64,000 bases of DNA. Source: Castor canadensis (Eukaryota > Chordata > Mammalia > Rodentia > Castoridae). The stretch is taken from contig NC_133390.1 of NCBI RefSeq assembly GCF_047511655.1, positions 166,568,583 through 166,632,582 of the forward strand. The letters run 5' to 3'. Below are positions 1 through 13,440 of the stretch, piece by piece (positions within the stretch are counted from its first letter, which is position 1; the number at the start of each line of letters is the position of its first letter). A program made the translations under genes and the position numbers. The notes under the pieces were generated by a model. It ran no database searches. It saw nothing but the letters and a program-made list of their open reading frames with translations, and was not told the origin of the DNA.

Positions 1-2274
1 AGGAAAGGTGAGCTCATGTGTCACTTCCAGGCAAGAGGGAGGCCCCCTTGGCGACGGCAGGTCTGGGGGAAGTGGGCAGCACGGGCCTTTGGCAGCTAGC
101 ACTGGCAGGGGTCTGTGTGTGGGGCTCCAGCAGTACCCACTACTGTGCAGGTTCGTAGACGTGGTCCTCAGGCCAGCAAAACTGGGGAACTCAGTATAGA
201 CGCAGATGCTCAGGCCCCTCCCAAACCTCACACATCAGAGATGCCAGGCTGGGCCCAGCGGTCTGTTAGCCGCTCTTCGTGGGCTTGAGAAACCTGCTCA
301 GAACTGCTAGACGACATCAGCCCAGGTTGACCTCTAGGTCCCCAGTTTTTAGGAGACATGGAACTGTTGCTTGTGTTCCTGTTTCCCTCAAGGGTTTGGT
401 CACCTCTGTGACAGATGCAGTGTTCCCCCAGGGATATGACAGATCCACACTTCTGCCTAGATTGCCTCCAGCCCCTCCTGCCCCTGACGGTCAGCTCAGG
501 CCTTGAGGCAGACACTCTGGCCTGAGGATAGTTCCCAGCCTGTGACCAGGTCTCCCTAAATTGTACTTTGTTTTGCTGAGACATCATGGCAGCTGTGCCC
601 AGAGTCCTAAGCAGAGTCAGAAGCAAAATTTGACAGGGCGACCCCAGGTGCCTCAGTATGACGAGGAGGCAAAGTGCCACTGACTGCTATGGGGGGCTGG
701 GTGTGTTTATTCAGGTAGGGCCGATCTGTGAAGCCCACCCTCGGAGATCATGGGGACAGAATATGAGTAGTTGGACTCAAGCTAGAGAAGCTGGGCCAGA
801 AGAATTGGGCCCCAGTCAACGTCACAATGACAGCAAATCATGGGGCTACCACTGATCGTCAGCCTGGGATGGTCCCTACCCCATTCCACAAGATTCCTCT
901 TCTCTCTGGGGAACCCCCGACCTCAGGCCTCTGTACTGGAGCACACAGGCTCCTTCTCCACCCACCCCCACCCCTGCCCACGAGCTTGACACTCTCCTAC
1001 TCGCTGCTCCTGTGTCCTTGCTTGCAAGCAGATTAGCTCTGGCAGTGCCCTTGAGCATGTTCCCACGGAGGTGCTCTGGATCACTGTAACCTCGGGCTCT
1101 GTATTCCCATAACCCCCTGCAAAATGGTTCCCAAATGTGGCAGGGCCTCAACATGAGGTGGGAGGCCCGCCACCAAGGCACAAGTGAGAAATGACCAGCC
1201 AATGAAGCTGGGGACAAAACTTCCCAGGGAAGGGGCTTAGCCTCCACCCTTGCTCCTCATCCTAGACAATTCCACTGTGTCTCTGTGCCCACCACCCTGC
1301 TGAGAGGGGCTGCCATGTTGTCAGAATTCATGCCAGTGACTTTGGACTTGAAGAGACCTGGGTTTAAGTCCAAGCTCCTCCGGCTCACTGCTGAATTAAT
1401 CAAGTGCCTGTCCTAAAAGCACAGTGTGTTCAGTGTTCAACGAATATGTTAGCCGTCCTGACCTTATGGGGTAGTCTGAACACTAGATACTGTACTGCTT
1501 ATAACATGCCCCACATGAAGGCTGAGGCAGCGCTGTCATGAGTCTGTCACTTTCTCAGGAGTTATCTCGCTTTCTGCCCTGCCAGCCCACATGGAGGACT
1601 CTGTCCTTTCTGGTTCCCTCAAGAAACCTACCTGCCCAAGTAAACAAAAATAACAAAGTAGTTGAGGGTATCCCACTCACCTGCAGTCTGCACATTCCTG
1701 TGCTCCCAGGCCCCTGTGTGGCCACACTGTCTCTGGTGCTCCCTCATCCCTGCCTATGGTGTGCTCTGTGTCAGGCTCCTCTGGGTGCTGTCGTCATGGT
1801 GATCCCGTGACCTCAGCACCTCCCCCTAAACTCCAGACTACTTCCCTCTGTGCTCACTGAGCAGAGGACCCTCCACTAACCAACCCCTGTCTTAGAAGCT
1901 AGTTTAGGGACCCTTGGATCTGACTCTAGCATCCTTGGGATCCATCCCCACACACCCAAGCAGGTCATCAGTGTATTTCCATCAAACAAGTAGTTTTCTC
2001 CCCAAGAGGAAATCTGGCTGTGTCAGTTCAGATCCACCAAGAAGCAGGCAGCAGATAGGATTAGGCAGGTAGAAGATTGTTGAGGGGGGAGAAAGAAGCA
2101 GGAGGTGGGGGAAGCTTAGATCACAGTGCAGGCAGAAGGAAAGAAAGGAGTGAGCGAGGAGAGGAGGAAGAAAGGGAGAGGAACAAAGGTGGGCAAGATT
2201 TCCTCTCTATTCTGTCATTTGATCTGTCTTCTCATGTCCTTACCACACCTTTCAAATTGCTTTGGCTTCAAAGT

Positions 2275-2612
2275 ATATTTTCTTTCTTTATTTTTGCCAT
2301 ACTGGGGTTTCACCTCAAGGCCTTGTTAAGCTCCTAAGCACTTACTAGGCAGGTGCTCTGTCATTTGAGTCATGCCTCCAGCCCTTTCTGCTATAGGTTA
2401 TTCTTTAGATAGGGTGTAGTATTTTAACTTGGGCTGTGATCCCCCTACCTGTGCCTCTGCTTGGCTGGGATCATAGGTGTGAACCACCACACCCAGGTTT
2501 ACTTAAAGAGATCGGGGTGGGGGGGGGAGGTCTCTTTTTTTTTCTTCTCAATCTCTGCCTCCCAAGTAGCTGGGATTATAGGCAGGTACCACCATGTCTG
2601 GCTCATAGTATG
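2275..2612 (-). repeat. B1/ID-type composite SINE remnants
   Basis: Reading the minus strand gives the pattern of rodent composite SINEs. There is an ID-like box (complement of the segment near 2300-2390) and a B1-like head whose complement matches the stretch ending in 'accaccacaccca' near 2490. A second B1-like piece ends near 2610. A poly-G run at 2517-2528 separates the two. Divergence suggests an old insertion. Confidence 0.7.
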
Positions 2613-3479
2613 TTTTAATATCTGGCAACGCAGTTTTCCAAAGTTCCTACTCTTCAATTATTTCCTAACAAAGTTCAACTGTTTATTCTTCCACTTAGAT
2701 TTTTACAAAACTCTTGTCACTTGAAAACTAGTGAAATTTCATTATGTCAACAAGTTAAGATGAGGATAAGTTATATCTTATATTGTTGAGTTGTACCCTT
2801 CAGAAATTCAACATGAATTTTCACTTAAATGATTTGTACCTCTCCCTATGGTTTTTAATGTGTATCTATAAATACATATGTACATACAAGTGAGGCTGTC
2901 ACAGTTCTGGTCAGTTCTCATCTTTACAGTTTCCATGTCTGCGTTACTGTTGGGATGGGGCCTTTCTGCTGTTTTCTAACCTTTTTGCTGGTCGGTAGGA
3001 GATCGGGGGTAAGGAAGCAGCTGTGAATGCCTACCTCTCACTTTTACTGAAGCACCTCACAGAAGCAGGGTCTCCGACTCTTCACCTGGCCTTGCTTACA
3101 TTCATTTTTACCTGACTGTCTTAGAATTTGTGGCGTGCAGGTTTCTAGATCTGGTGGTGAAACATGTGTCTTTTTATTTCATTCCATTGGACTGACCATT
3201 CATTTGTTACTGGAGATATCAGTGGCACCTGGTCTTTTGTCCCCTCCAGTTTAATAGCAATTTGAGTCACACTTGGTACAAAGTCAATTTTCTTCAGCAT
3301 GTTTTTGAAAAGTCTTAGTTTTTCAGCTAGTGGTGGTTTTGTGGGCCTTACTGAAGGCCTGTTTATTACACATTGAGATGCTCAAGCAGCGTTTCTTCCT
3401 CGGTGTAGCTGAGGTCTCCAGCAGTAAGATGGCCTACGTGGCTACGGTGTGTGTGGAGACAGACATATGTAGACATGCG

Positions 3480-4060
3480 CTCCTCCAAACACGCTTGCGT
3501 TTTGTTTTTGTTTTTTCAATACAAGCTTGGATTTAATTTACTATTTGCTCAGGATTTTTCTTCTACATTTTTTATAGTAAAATGGGTCTGTGGCTTTCTT
3601 TTGGTAAGTGGTGTTCTCATACTTCTGTATTAGGTATACCATCTTCATAAAATGAGAATTTACTACAATTAGACATAGTATTCACTTATCATCTTGTAGA
3701 CTTTGTGCCTGCAGTTATGACCCCTTCAGAATCCTGAAGTTGTGCATTTGTGGTTTCTTTCTCGGGTTTCGTGCTCCTTTCTACTAGAGGTCTATCTGCG
3801 TTGTTGTCTTATCTACTTTGTTTTATTAAGAGAATTAACAGTAGAGTTGTGATTCAACTCTTATTACTTTCCTCTTAATTTATTCATTTTCCCTTTTATG
3901 TTTATTAATCTCTTCCTCTTTCTTTAGCTATTTAAACTTTCATGTTCAATTCTTTTGTTCATTTACTTTTATTATTGTTTAATAATAAAAACTTTGTGTC
4001 AGTATGTATTTTTTCTGGGTATGGCTTTGTTTGTCTCCTGTACATGTTGAAATGAAATGT
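3480..4060 (-). repeat. Old L1 ORF2 fragment
   Basis: The plus strand is T-rich and resembles the antisense of L1 ORF2: a phrase near 3640 reads 'cataaaatgag', and long TTTATT/CTTTT stretches follow. No open frame survives. The assignment is from general resemblance and the borders are approximate. Confidence 0.45.
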
Positions 4061-4133
4061 TATTACATCTTTTTTTCTTTCTTCCCAAAACATAGCTTTG
4101 TGGATTTTTATTAAAATAGCACATCTTCATTGT

Positions 4134-4137
4134 AAAA

Positions 4138-4167
<30 letters not shown>
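4134..4167. repeat. (AAAT)n microsatellite
   Basis: About eight tandem copies of the tetranucleotide AAAT run uninterrupted. The block lies beside the T-rich L1-like segment and may derive from a retroelement tail. Confidence 0.95.
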
Positions 4168-4168
<1 letters not shown>

Positions 4169-4894
4169 CACAAGCAGATACAAAGAAGAAATAAAATCCA
4201 TAAAAGCTGTACCATCCACAAATAACCATTATTAACCCAGCATTTGCTAAATATCTTTTCAGTCATCTCCTACATTAGACATAAAGGAAACAAAACTGTA
4301 GTGCCTCTTCCTGTACTTTCTGGTCTGTTCTGTGATTTGTCGATTTTCTACCCTCCAGAATGACTGCATGTTCATCATGCCCAGTAGAGGCTGTGCCCTT
4401 CTTTTTAGTGACTACCTAGATTTCCTTGTAGGATGTCTCATCACGAACTTAAACCTTCTGTTGACAGACATCTGGGCTATTTCTGATTCTCCCCTATTAA
4501 GATTTCTCTTGGGCTGGGTTCCATAGATGTGAAAATGACTTTTTGAGGGCATGGTCTCAGGAGAGGCAGCAAGAGAAGCCTGTTAGGACAGCAGTGGGGG
4601 GGGGGGTCCCCTTGCTGGAGTTGAGCTTCAACCTGACTCACAGAGAGCTCTGGATCACACCATGAAATAATGCCTTCTTAGGCAATGGGGTTGGTCCTCT
4701 GTGTCCCCATGTCAGTGGGCCAGTGGCTATAGATTGAGGGTTGAGTAGCCTCCTTGGGTTAGTGGTGCCTGTTGACCGAGGGATGTTCTCAGCAGCTGTG
4801 AGCCCTTACCAACCAGCACCTGTAGCAGTGGGGGGATGGGATGCTGACCCAGTGACTGGGACCTGGGCGGGGCCCCAGGGTCTTCTACAACACC

Positions 4895-5080
4895 ACTGGT
4901 TCTTTACTGGGACATTTCCCCACACACCGCAGGAGACATTTGACAACATCTAGAGACATTTTTTGGTTATCGTACCTGGAGTTGGTCGATGCTGAACATG
5001 CTACAATGTACAGGACAGCCTCTCACAGCAAGAACATAAGCTGGTCCAAAAACTCATTAGTGTCCAGGTTGAGAAATCCT
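4895..5080 (+). mobile_element. MER20 hAT-family DNA transposon remnant
   Basis: The segment follows the MER20 consensus in order: the 'gagacatttgacaa' motif, 'agagacattttttggtt', 'gctacaatgtacagga', and the terminal 'aggttgagaaatcct'. MER20 is a non-autonomous, roughly 220-bp element shared by placental mammals. This copy is nearly full length and in sense orientation. It encodes nothing. Confidence 0.85.
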
Positions 5081-7529
5081 TCACAACAAGAAGACAAAAC
5101 AATCTCAAAAGAAACGTGTGTGTGGATTTTTCCTTCTCTGTTCTTTTTTCCGGCCTGGGAATGGAATCCAGGGCCTCCCACAAACCCAGCCCCATTTATG
5201 TTTTCATATTTGCGTATTTATCTTCTTGGGAACTTAGAAACTCCTTGCAATAGTTGTCTGACCTCCCTTCTCCCAAATTCTGTCCCCCCACCTCTCTTGG
5301 TTTGTATTCCATCTCTTCATGGAAACTGCCCTCATGGTTTTTAATGACCACTGTGTTGCTAAATTCTTAGTCTGACTTGTCTGATTGTCAGCCTTTGACA
5401 CACTATTGCTTTTTCATCCTGTTCAAACACCCCCTTCATCGCCTCCAGGTCTGAGGCTCTCCAACTTTGCTCTGCTCCCCATCTTAGTCTTCTGGGCTCA
5501 CTCTGAGTGCTGCAGAGCCCAAGGCTCAGAATTTGGGCTTCTCCATTGTCTTATCTGTACTTAGATGCTGCCCGCTCCCATCAGGGTCTGTGGCTTGAAA
5601 CAAACTGATAAAGTCTATACTTTATCTCTGTCCATTCTTCTATATACAGAATGGCTCTGTATATCTACAACATCTCCACAACTAAGGGCCTGACACTTCC
5701 CCCTCCTCTGCTTCCCCATAGTCCCCCACTATCTCTAAACATGGTAGCCCCCTTCCCTCAATTGCTCCGGTCACACACTTGGAGCTATCATTGACTCTCT
5801 TGGTCTCAGTGAGGGACCTCTCAGAGAGGCCATGGCTCAGAACCTCTCAGTGGCTTCATATCTCTTAAGAGTTAAAGCCAGCCTCCTTATGATGTCCCCA
5901 AGTCTCTGCACTGCCCACTACTGAGGCTCCAGCCCTCCTCCTGGTGCCTTGACTGTGCGGGTCCTTTACCTGAGCTCAGGCTCTGCCTTTCTCTTCCCTC
6001 TACCTGGAGCGCTCTTCCTCAGGTAACCTGCAGTGTGTCCTTCCCTACCTCTGAGTCTTAGAAGGCCACTCAGATATCCCTTTCTCCTTTTTCTGGCCAC
6101 CCTTTCTAAAATTGCCTCCCACCCCTACCCAACACTTCCATTCGTCTTCCTGCTGTTTTCCTCTATGGGACTTGCCACCGTCTAAAATACATTTATTTAT
6201 GTATCTGATGCAGCTTCTAGAGCAGGAACCTGGTCTGCCTGTTCACTGCTGCATCCTCAGCCCCTAAATCAGCACCTGGGACAGAGAAGGCAGGCACTGG
6301 ACAGCTATTTTAATACACTGGAGAGGATAGGGGCTAGAAGGATGTACATTTTGGAGCATGTGGCCGAATAGTTTTGATTAGGATACTCGGTGGTGATGAC
6401 CATGAAAACTAAAGTGTGTCCCTGGCTTTCTTGCAGTTTGCCAGGCGCTCTGCGAGGTTCTTCTTTATGCATTATTCACTCTCACACAACTGTCTGAGCC
6501 AGGCCCTGACAGGATCCCATTGTATGGAGGGAAATAACGGGGGGCTATGAAGCTATGCAGTCAGCCTTAGGGAAGTTCCCACCAGACCTGTCTGCTCAGT
6601 GTCACTGCTGTCCTCCTTCCACACTGTCCAGCACCTGGGTGCATCAGTTCCACCCCCACTAACTGTACCAGGATGCCAGTGTGTCCCACTATGTCACCAC
6701 TGGATTTTGTAGATTCAGTTTTTAAAATTAATCTGATGATTGAAAATGCTGTTTTTGTCCCCACCTCCACATTTCTAAGAGAAAGAAGTTAGATCCCTGC
6801 CTGACACTAAGACAGAACCTCTGTCCTTAGTGGAGGAGCGATTTGATGCAATAAGGAGAGGAGAGGGTGTTAGCAGATCACAGCTCCCATCCACCTCTAC
6901 GGGGGCAAGCCTCGTATACCTCAGCTTTCTCCTCTGTAGAATGGGACTCATCATAGCGCCTGCCCCGGGTAGGACATGAGGATAAATGAGGTGCCCTGGC
7001 TGCTTGTGGGATGGGAGGCTCTGAAGCACATGGTGGAAGAGGGAACACATGGCCCCTGATTTTAAGGGATGGAGCCAGCCTGGATTGTAAGCAGCCAGTT
7101 GCCTCACACAACACAACCTAACATGGCCACATTGGCCACAGCCCAGGGAGGCTGGAGAGCCAGAGATGCCTGGCTTCCTCTACTTTGCAGATACAGCCTC
7201 AGAGACCAGATCTCCACAAACCCCCTCTATGGCAATCTGTGGCCAGGTAGGCAGCATGAACCACTCAGAATGCCAAGTCCTGCCTGTGTCTGGAATTCCC
7301 TGTGGGGGCCTCAGGACCCCTCAGGACCAGTTTTTACCCTCTGTGGGTCTCCCTCCATCTTCTGCAGGATGAGGCTGCTGAGCCCCACCCTGGACCCTGC
7401 ATAGCTCTCCTAAAAGGACCTCAGGAGCTTTGTCTGCTACCTCTTTTCCTCCTGGTTTCCGGTCTCAGCTTAGCCAGGGACTTCAGCAGGCAGTGCGTTC
7501 CTTTTTTCCTCGAGAGTTCATAAAAACAC

Positions 7530-7840
7530 GTAAACACAAGTGAGGATACAAAATATTGAGTGGCAAGGCAGTAAAACATGCCAGTGTTTGTTGTGTTGAT
7601 TGAATATGCATGAGCTGACTGTTTAAATTACAGTTCACAACTGTTGCGGGGCCTAATGAATAATTTAAACAAGACTGGCCAAAGAGATTTCAACACTGCA
7701 TTAGCAAACTGCTCAGGATCACTACAGAGAATTTCTAATTAGCTCAGAATATCCTATAATAAATTCTTTGGAAAGATGGTTTTAATTAGCACACGTGCTA
7801 ATTTGGAATGTAGAATGTTCAACATTAAGGAGGAGGGGGT
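7530..7840. promoter_or_regulatory. Candidate conserved non-coding element 1 (TOX2 intron)
   Basis: A sharply AT-rich, non-repetitive block sits in GC-richer intron. It carries several homeodomain-type cores (TAATTA, TTAATTAG, CTAATTAG), TTTAAAT boxes and an octamer-like ATGCAT near 7607. It has no SINE, L1 or simple-repeat signature and no convincing reading frame. Such islands are often conserved developmental enhancers. This is an inference from composition only. Confidence 0.35.
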
Positions 7841-9281
7841 GGGTCATGCTGGCCTTTCCTTATGTTTCCCTTTTATGTGGGGGGGGGTCCCACCACCTGC
7901 CAGCAGTCTTGGAGCCAACCCTGAGGCTGCCTCCAAACTCTGCAGCCCTGCTTCTGGAAACCCTCCCTGCCCCGTTGCCTCCTCCCAGCTCTGTCATGGT
8001 CTGGCAGGTGCAGAAGCCTATGAATGGGGTTCCCTGATCCCTCTCCCCTGCTCTCACTCAACCCCAGTGGGGACTCTGTGTGTGCAGAACTGCTTCCATC
8101 TCTGCCCCTAACTGAAGAAGCAGAAGCTCAGAGATGTTTGGTCAAGGGGTTCCCAGGGACCAGCTGACTGGGCCAGAGTCTAGGTGCATGGGGATGAGCA
8201 GGGTGTCACTGGCTGGCAGAGGGATCAGCAAAGGCAAAGGCAAGGAGGCTGAAACATTCAGTGTGGGGCTGTGAGGGGGGAGTGGGATGAGGGGAGACTT
8301 GGAGGAGTCAGGGACCAGACTATTCTGTCCCTCTGATGCTTGAATGGGGAGGATGGAGGGAGCAGGTCCTACTTAGGAGCTGGGAGAGGCCAGGGCTTAG
8401 AGCTCCAAGGCCTACCTGACTCTCTTCAACATTTGCTGAGTGCCTGCTGTATGCCAAGCCTGGGCTAGGCACCAAGGAGATGGTCCAGAGTAAAGCAGCT
8501 GCCGTGTCCCCCCTTGATGGACAGAGCACACCTGTACACATTCAAGTGTATGTGTAATTACAGTTGTGACAAGTCCCACGGAAAACATACAGTGTGCCAT
8601 GAGAGGAGGCACCAGGACCCTGATCTAGGTGGGAGAGCTAGGGACCTGCAAAGTGAGAAGGGTTAGGGAGGCAACCTGAGTCCCAGTGGAGGGACTGGGC
8701 CCACAGCCAACAGAGCTGCCCAGTTTTCAGAAAGACGTGCTGAGACGGAGAGGGCTGGCTAGCAGGAGCAGCCTGGGGTGGGGCCAGGCTGGCAGGAGAG
8801 GTGGAGGACAGAGCCATACAGGACAGGGGCGTCTGTCCATGAGGAGCTCAGGATGGGAAGGGAGGTAACCGCTTTCCTGAACCCAATCCCAGGCTCAGTG
8901 CTTTACAGCCGCAAGCCCCGTGGGGCTTCTCAGCTCAGTTTCATCGGGCTTACCCACACACTCACTCATCTACCAGCTTCTACTGGACCCCCGTCATGTG
9001 CCAGGTGCCCTTCCAAGCCCTGAGCAGTGAACAAAGCAGATGGCCATCCCTGATCTGAGGCATTTGCATTCCAGTGGGAAAGTTTACAGAAGTAAATGCA
9101 CCCATTGCTCAGATGGGGAGTGAAGGCTCCCTACCATATCCACCGAGGCCTCCTTCTAGAAGCCTCCCATCCTTCCAGCACCAGGTGTGGACAGGGCATC
9201 AGGCTCCCTTCCAAATAGAACTGAAGATCAAATTCAGGAACATGGAGGACTCACAGCTTGGAAAGGTCATTTTTCATTATC

Positions 9282-9283
<2 letters not shown>

Positions 9284-9320
<37 letters not shown>
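9284..9320. repeat. (CT)n microsatellite
   Basis: About 18 uninterrupted CT dinucleotides. The long CT run explains the SLSLSL / RERERE open frames translated across it, which are not genes. Confidence 0.97.
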
Positions 9321-9323
<3 letters not shown>

Positions 9324-10285
9324 TGTAGCCAAGGACAGCTGATTCCACTTCCTTAGGCTCACCCCCTGCCCAAGTTTGCCCATGACCCTCCTGCCTGTGG
9401 CCTCTGAGCACAGGAGGCCTGTAGACCATTCTCTGCTCACACACCACCCTGGTTCTCCAGTGCCCACCAGATGGAGTCCTCAATCCCCTGGTGAGCTGCC
9501 CCTTATCTCCCTCTACCATGGCCCCAGAGAACCACAGAGTCCTAGCAGTCCCTGCCCCATGGTGCACTGACTCTCAGCAGCCTCCCCCCGACAGCTCTGC
9601 TGGAATCAAATCCTGTGTGTCACCCATGTGTCCAGCAGCTTCCTCCTATTTCCTCAAAGACACAGAAAGATTAGTCAAAACAAGACAGATAATTCTGTTC
9701 TGGCTCCCTGGCGGATGATAACCAGGGGCAGATTCTTTGGGTCACTGTGTAATCATGGATAGGAGGACATGGTGAGGCTGCGCAGTCTACACTGGCCCCT
9801 CTGCCATCAGTAGTGAAAAGAGCATGTATGGACTGTGGGGTCAGACAGACCCAGGTACAGATCCTGGCCCTGCTTGACCCTGCTTGTATGAACTGCTGAT
9901 AAAGAGCCATCTCTAAAACAGAAACAGAGTTGTTAAAAGGGTCGCCTGAGACTGAAGCTGAGAACAGAGCCCTAGCAAACCACTGGGGTCCTTCACTTCT
10001 GCATTAAGGTCCCCATGGGGCTGGCATTATGACAGTGGGCACAGCACCTTAGCATCTAAAAGGAAAAGCAGTCTTTGACCCCAGACAGTGATCATCACCT
10101 GTTTCCTCCTTTTCTCCCATTTGCTTTGACCTCTGTCTCCCCTCTCCATGTCTATAAAGCTGCTTCTGTTAGGGACACTGGTTGCCTCCACTTTACCAAA
10201 TCCATTTACTATGTAATGTCTTTAGCATGCTTGAATTTGCTGTGTTAGACCTGAGTGGGACATGCTTCTGGGTTCTCGGACTCCT

Positions 10286-10328
10286 TTGCACACCTCTCTT
10301 CTCTCTCCTCTCTCTCTCTCTCTCTCTG
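10286..10328. repeat. (CT)n microsatellite, imperfect
   Basis: A CT-rich run interrupted by TT and CC steps, about 1 kb from the cleaner CT repeat at 9284. Confidence 0.9.
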
Positions 10329-12184
10329 TTTCTGGCTTTCATGGCAGGTACCACAGAGTAGCACAGGTGGTTTCCACTGCCCTGTCCCCTCTCCTAGGCA
10401 CCAGACTGTGTAATTGGTCTGTTCCCACCTGGTGACCGCCACTTGGATCTTGCATCTGAGCACAGCCTGTTCACAACTGGCCAGATGTCTCTCCCTATGT
10501 GACCCACCTGTGGGTACCAAGTGATCTGATGTCAGCCTTGACTGTCTGCCATCGCCAGTCCCAATCCTGTGTCTCTCCCCTGGTGTCCCTCATTCCCATC
10601 TCATCTGAGTGTCACGACCTCTGTTACAGTTCACCTGGCAGTTGCCACCTGCTCTTAGCAGCAAGCTTTTCTTTCTGAAACACACTTCTGGTTCCCAGTG
10701 GCCCTTGGGATAAAAGCCAATGTCTTTACGTGGCATTCAAGGCCCTTTAGCTCTTCCTTCCCTAGCCCTGCTCCCCATTCCTCACTACCCTCCACTCCAG
10801 CCAGGCTGGGGCCCAAGTCTGCCCTTGATCTTCCATCATACAGCCTCACAGTGTGCATTTGGATGTTCAGTTATCTCTATGGGGCAGGGTCGCCTGTGTG
10901 GATCACTGTGGCTCTGCAATGTGCAGTACACAGCCTGATACATATGGACGCATCAGCTCTAATGTGATAGATCCATTCCTGAAAAACCTATTGACTCCTA
11001 AAAATAACAGAGTTTACTGGAGAAAAGTAGAGTGGGGACAAACCACACAGGGTCTAGGAAACTGTCCTCAGCATGTGCCAACTCAGCTGGAAAATGAGCC
11101 TAAGTCCTCACTGAGAACCAGGAAGGACCCAGGAAGGAAGTGGGTGCTAAAGACCCCTTTTCTATGTAGGGTTACGGAGGCAAAGGTAGTAGGTACAGAC
11201 TGGGAGAAGCCAGAAGTCAGCACTTTCATACCAGAACCTGTGACCACTCAGGACAAGAGGGGGAAGGTGGGTGAACAACTGCAGAAAGGGTCTGAGAGTC
11301 CTGATGTCTTAGCTGCAGGGTTCTGGTAGCAGGACCGTGATCTGTTGGAAGAAGTTTATGCCTGAGGAGGACTTCCAGGAGGAGTCGCCTTTCCCAGTCC
11401 TGGAAGGGTCAGGAGGCATGTCTGCTCAGCAGAGGAGGACTCAGTGTCATCAGCTCACATGTCTGTCTGTTCCACTGAGTGTGACAGCCCTTCCTGAATG
11501 GCAAGGCCTATGCCTGCCTTCTTTGTGTCCCAGGACCTCTGGCTCATGGTCTGTGACAATTCACAGACCTGTTTTTGCCCTCAAGGAACCAGGAACATGC
11601 CAGATAGCATGTGGGAGTCACCCAAAAATACTTGCTGAAAAGATACCTGAGCAGCTCTTTAAAAGATATGTCCTTGTCCAGGAACAGGAACGAGTGGGTC
11701 TGGGAGACAACAAGGAGGTGACATGTACTGGACTTGAAGGTGAAGGGCTAGAGTCTGGGAAGATATTCGCTCAGCAAACATTCCTTGAACTCCTGCTCAG
11801 TGTAGGAGCTGAACAGAGCAAAAGTCTTTGACTGTGTGGAATTTACATTGGGTGTTTGTAGTGGGGAGCTCACAGGAAAGAACAAAGTGATAAATAAGTC
11901 ATGTTAGCAGGTGTTAAATGCTGTGGAGAAGACAAAGACAGCAGCCCCAAGGGATGGGAATTGCTGCCCCCACCCAGTGTGTGTTGGGGGGACAGGTTGC
12001 AGTTCAGTAGCATGGTCAGAGAAGGCCTCCTGGGGAAGGTGAGGCTTGAACAAAGTCTTGCAGTAAATGAGTAAATGAGAGAGTGCTCAAGATGACTATC
12101 CCCCACCATGGAAAGAACATTCCCTTCAGAGCAATAGCTAATGTAACAGGGTGCCCTTGACTCAGTGTAATTGACACTGGAGTG

Positions 12185-12345
12185 GACCACCCACGTTGTG
12201 GGGGACACATCCAGTCACTGGAGGAGGTTTAGCAGCTTCCCTAGTCTCTATCCATTGGATGCCAGTGGCACCCTCCTAATGGTAACAACCAAAAATGTCT
12301 CCAAACGTTGGCATCTGTTCCCTGGAGGACAAAACCCTGTGAAGG
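12185..12345 (-). mobile_element. MER20 remnant
   Basis: The plus strand shows the MER20 reverse complement in order: a 'tttagcagcttccc' phrase, 'ggatgccagtggcacc', then 'aacaaccaaaaatgtctcca'. The element lacks its left end and is non-coding. Confidence 0.8.
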
Positions 12346-12724
12346 GCCCTGGGGCAGGAGCCTCTTGGGTTTTGAAGGAATAGTATGGAGGGGAATGTGC
12401 AGGTGAGGGGTGAGTGAGGGGACAGCAGTAGGAGGAGGAGGCCAGAGAGACTGTTATAGGGGCTTGTGGCTTAGTAAGGACTTTGGCTTTTGTTTGTAAT
12501 CCTAGGGAGCCAGTGCAGGCTCTTGAGCAGAAGAGTGAAGAAGTCCTGCATGCCAGAGATGAAAAGCATAGACCACAGCCCTCACCCCAGACTTGTACAT
12601 AAATCTCACACCCCCGGTGGGCCCTGCCCGGCAGCCACTGCCTGTGTTTGCAAACCTCTCTTCAAAGACAGAGCCAGCCCTGAAGGGGACAAATTGCTTC
12701 TGTTCACATGCTTCCCTGCTGGGC

Positions 12725-13020
12725 CTCTGTATCCATAACAAGATGATCAGTGTAACCGGGAAGGGGGCTTTTGCTTTAAAGGATAAATTAGTGTGACTCT
12801 TAACTCAATAATTAAAACTCTGATGGCGTTTGGCCTGCAGGGATAATGTACTATTATTACAGTCGTTTGTTTCAATTAAATGCTTACTGATTTTACAATA
12901 GCAGCTGGGCACCTGTGCGTTCTAGCTATTACTCTGAACAAGACATCTAAATTTCAGGAGAAATTTGTCAGCATGCAAAGAATCTCCCGCCAAGCATAAA
13001 AGTTTACTAGCAGTTCTTAC
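12725..13020. promoter_or_regulatory. Candidate conserved non-coding element 2 (TOX2 intron)
   Basis: A second unique AT-rich island. It contains AATAATTAAAA, TTCAATTAAATG, a CACCTGTG E-box and a TTTGTTTCAATT stretch, and shows no repeat signature. Flanks return to GC-rich, repeat-containing intron. Composition and motif density suggest a transcription-factor binding region; no function is proven by the sequence alone. Confidence 0.35.
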
Positions 13021-13224
13021 CAATGAGCTTCAAGGCAAGGGGCAGGCACTGAAGGGAGCTTTCTATTGGCTTTCTTTTCTTCTCTTTTGTGCTGGAATAC
13101 TTTTCCTAAATGGGGATGATTTTCAAATATTTGGCTCTTAACGCCTGAGGATAATTCAGAGAGCAGAGCCTCTGGGAAAGGTGGCATGAAGGAGCTTTGG
13201 TTGCAACTTCCCACACCACTGATT

Positions 13225-13440
13225 CCAGGGCGTGGTAGGCTCAATAATGCCTCCCTGCCAAGATGTCCCCGGGACCTTTCACCATGTTACCTTCTATAGC
13301 AGGAAGGATTTTACAGATGAGATTAAGTTGAAATTTCCTTGGTGATGGGGCTTCCAGGAGGTTGTCAACTGTCAGGCTCCCTGGATCAGACTCCGAGATG
13401 GAGATTGTATACAAGTGTCAGGGGTAGCACACTTAGGAGC
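13225..13440. repeat. Old LTR- or DNA-type interspersed repeat
   Basis: The phrases 'ggacctttcaccatgttaccttctat' (in part), 'gattttacagatgagattaagtt' (in part) and the 'cctggatcag' region match a familiar mammalian repeat of MLT1-like character. I cannot name the subfamily. Confidence 0.45.

Noticed and set aside
5130..5190. Possible ID-like SINE on the minus strand
   Set aside because: Only a short 'ggaatggaatccagggcctc' phrase is suggestive; too little remains to call.
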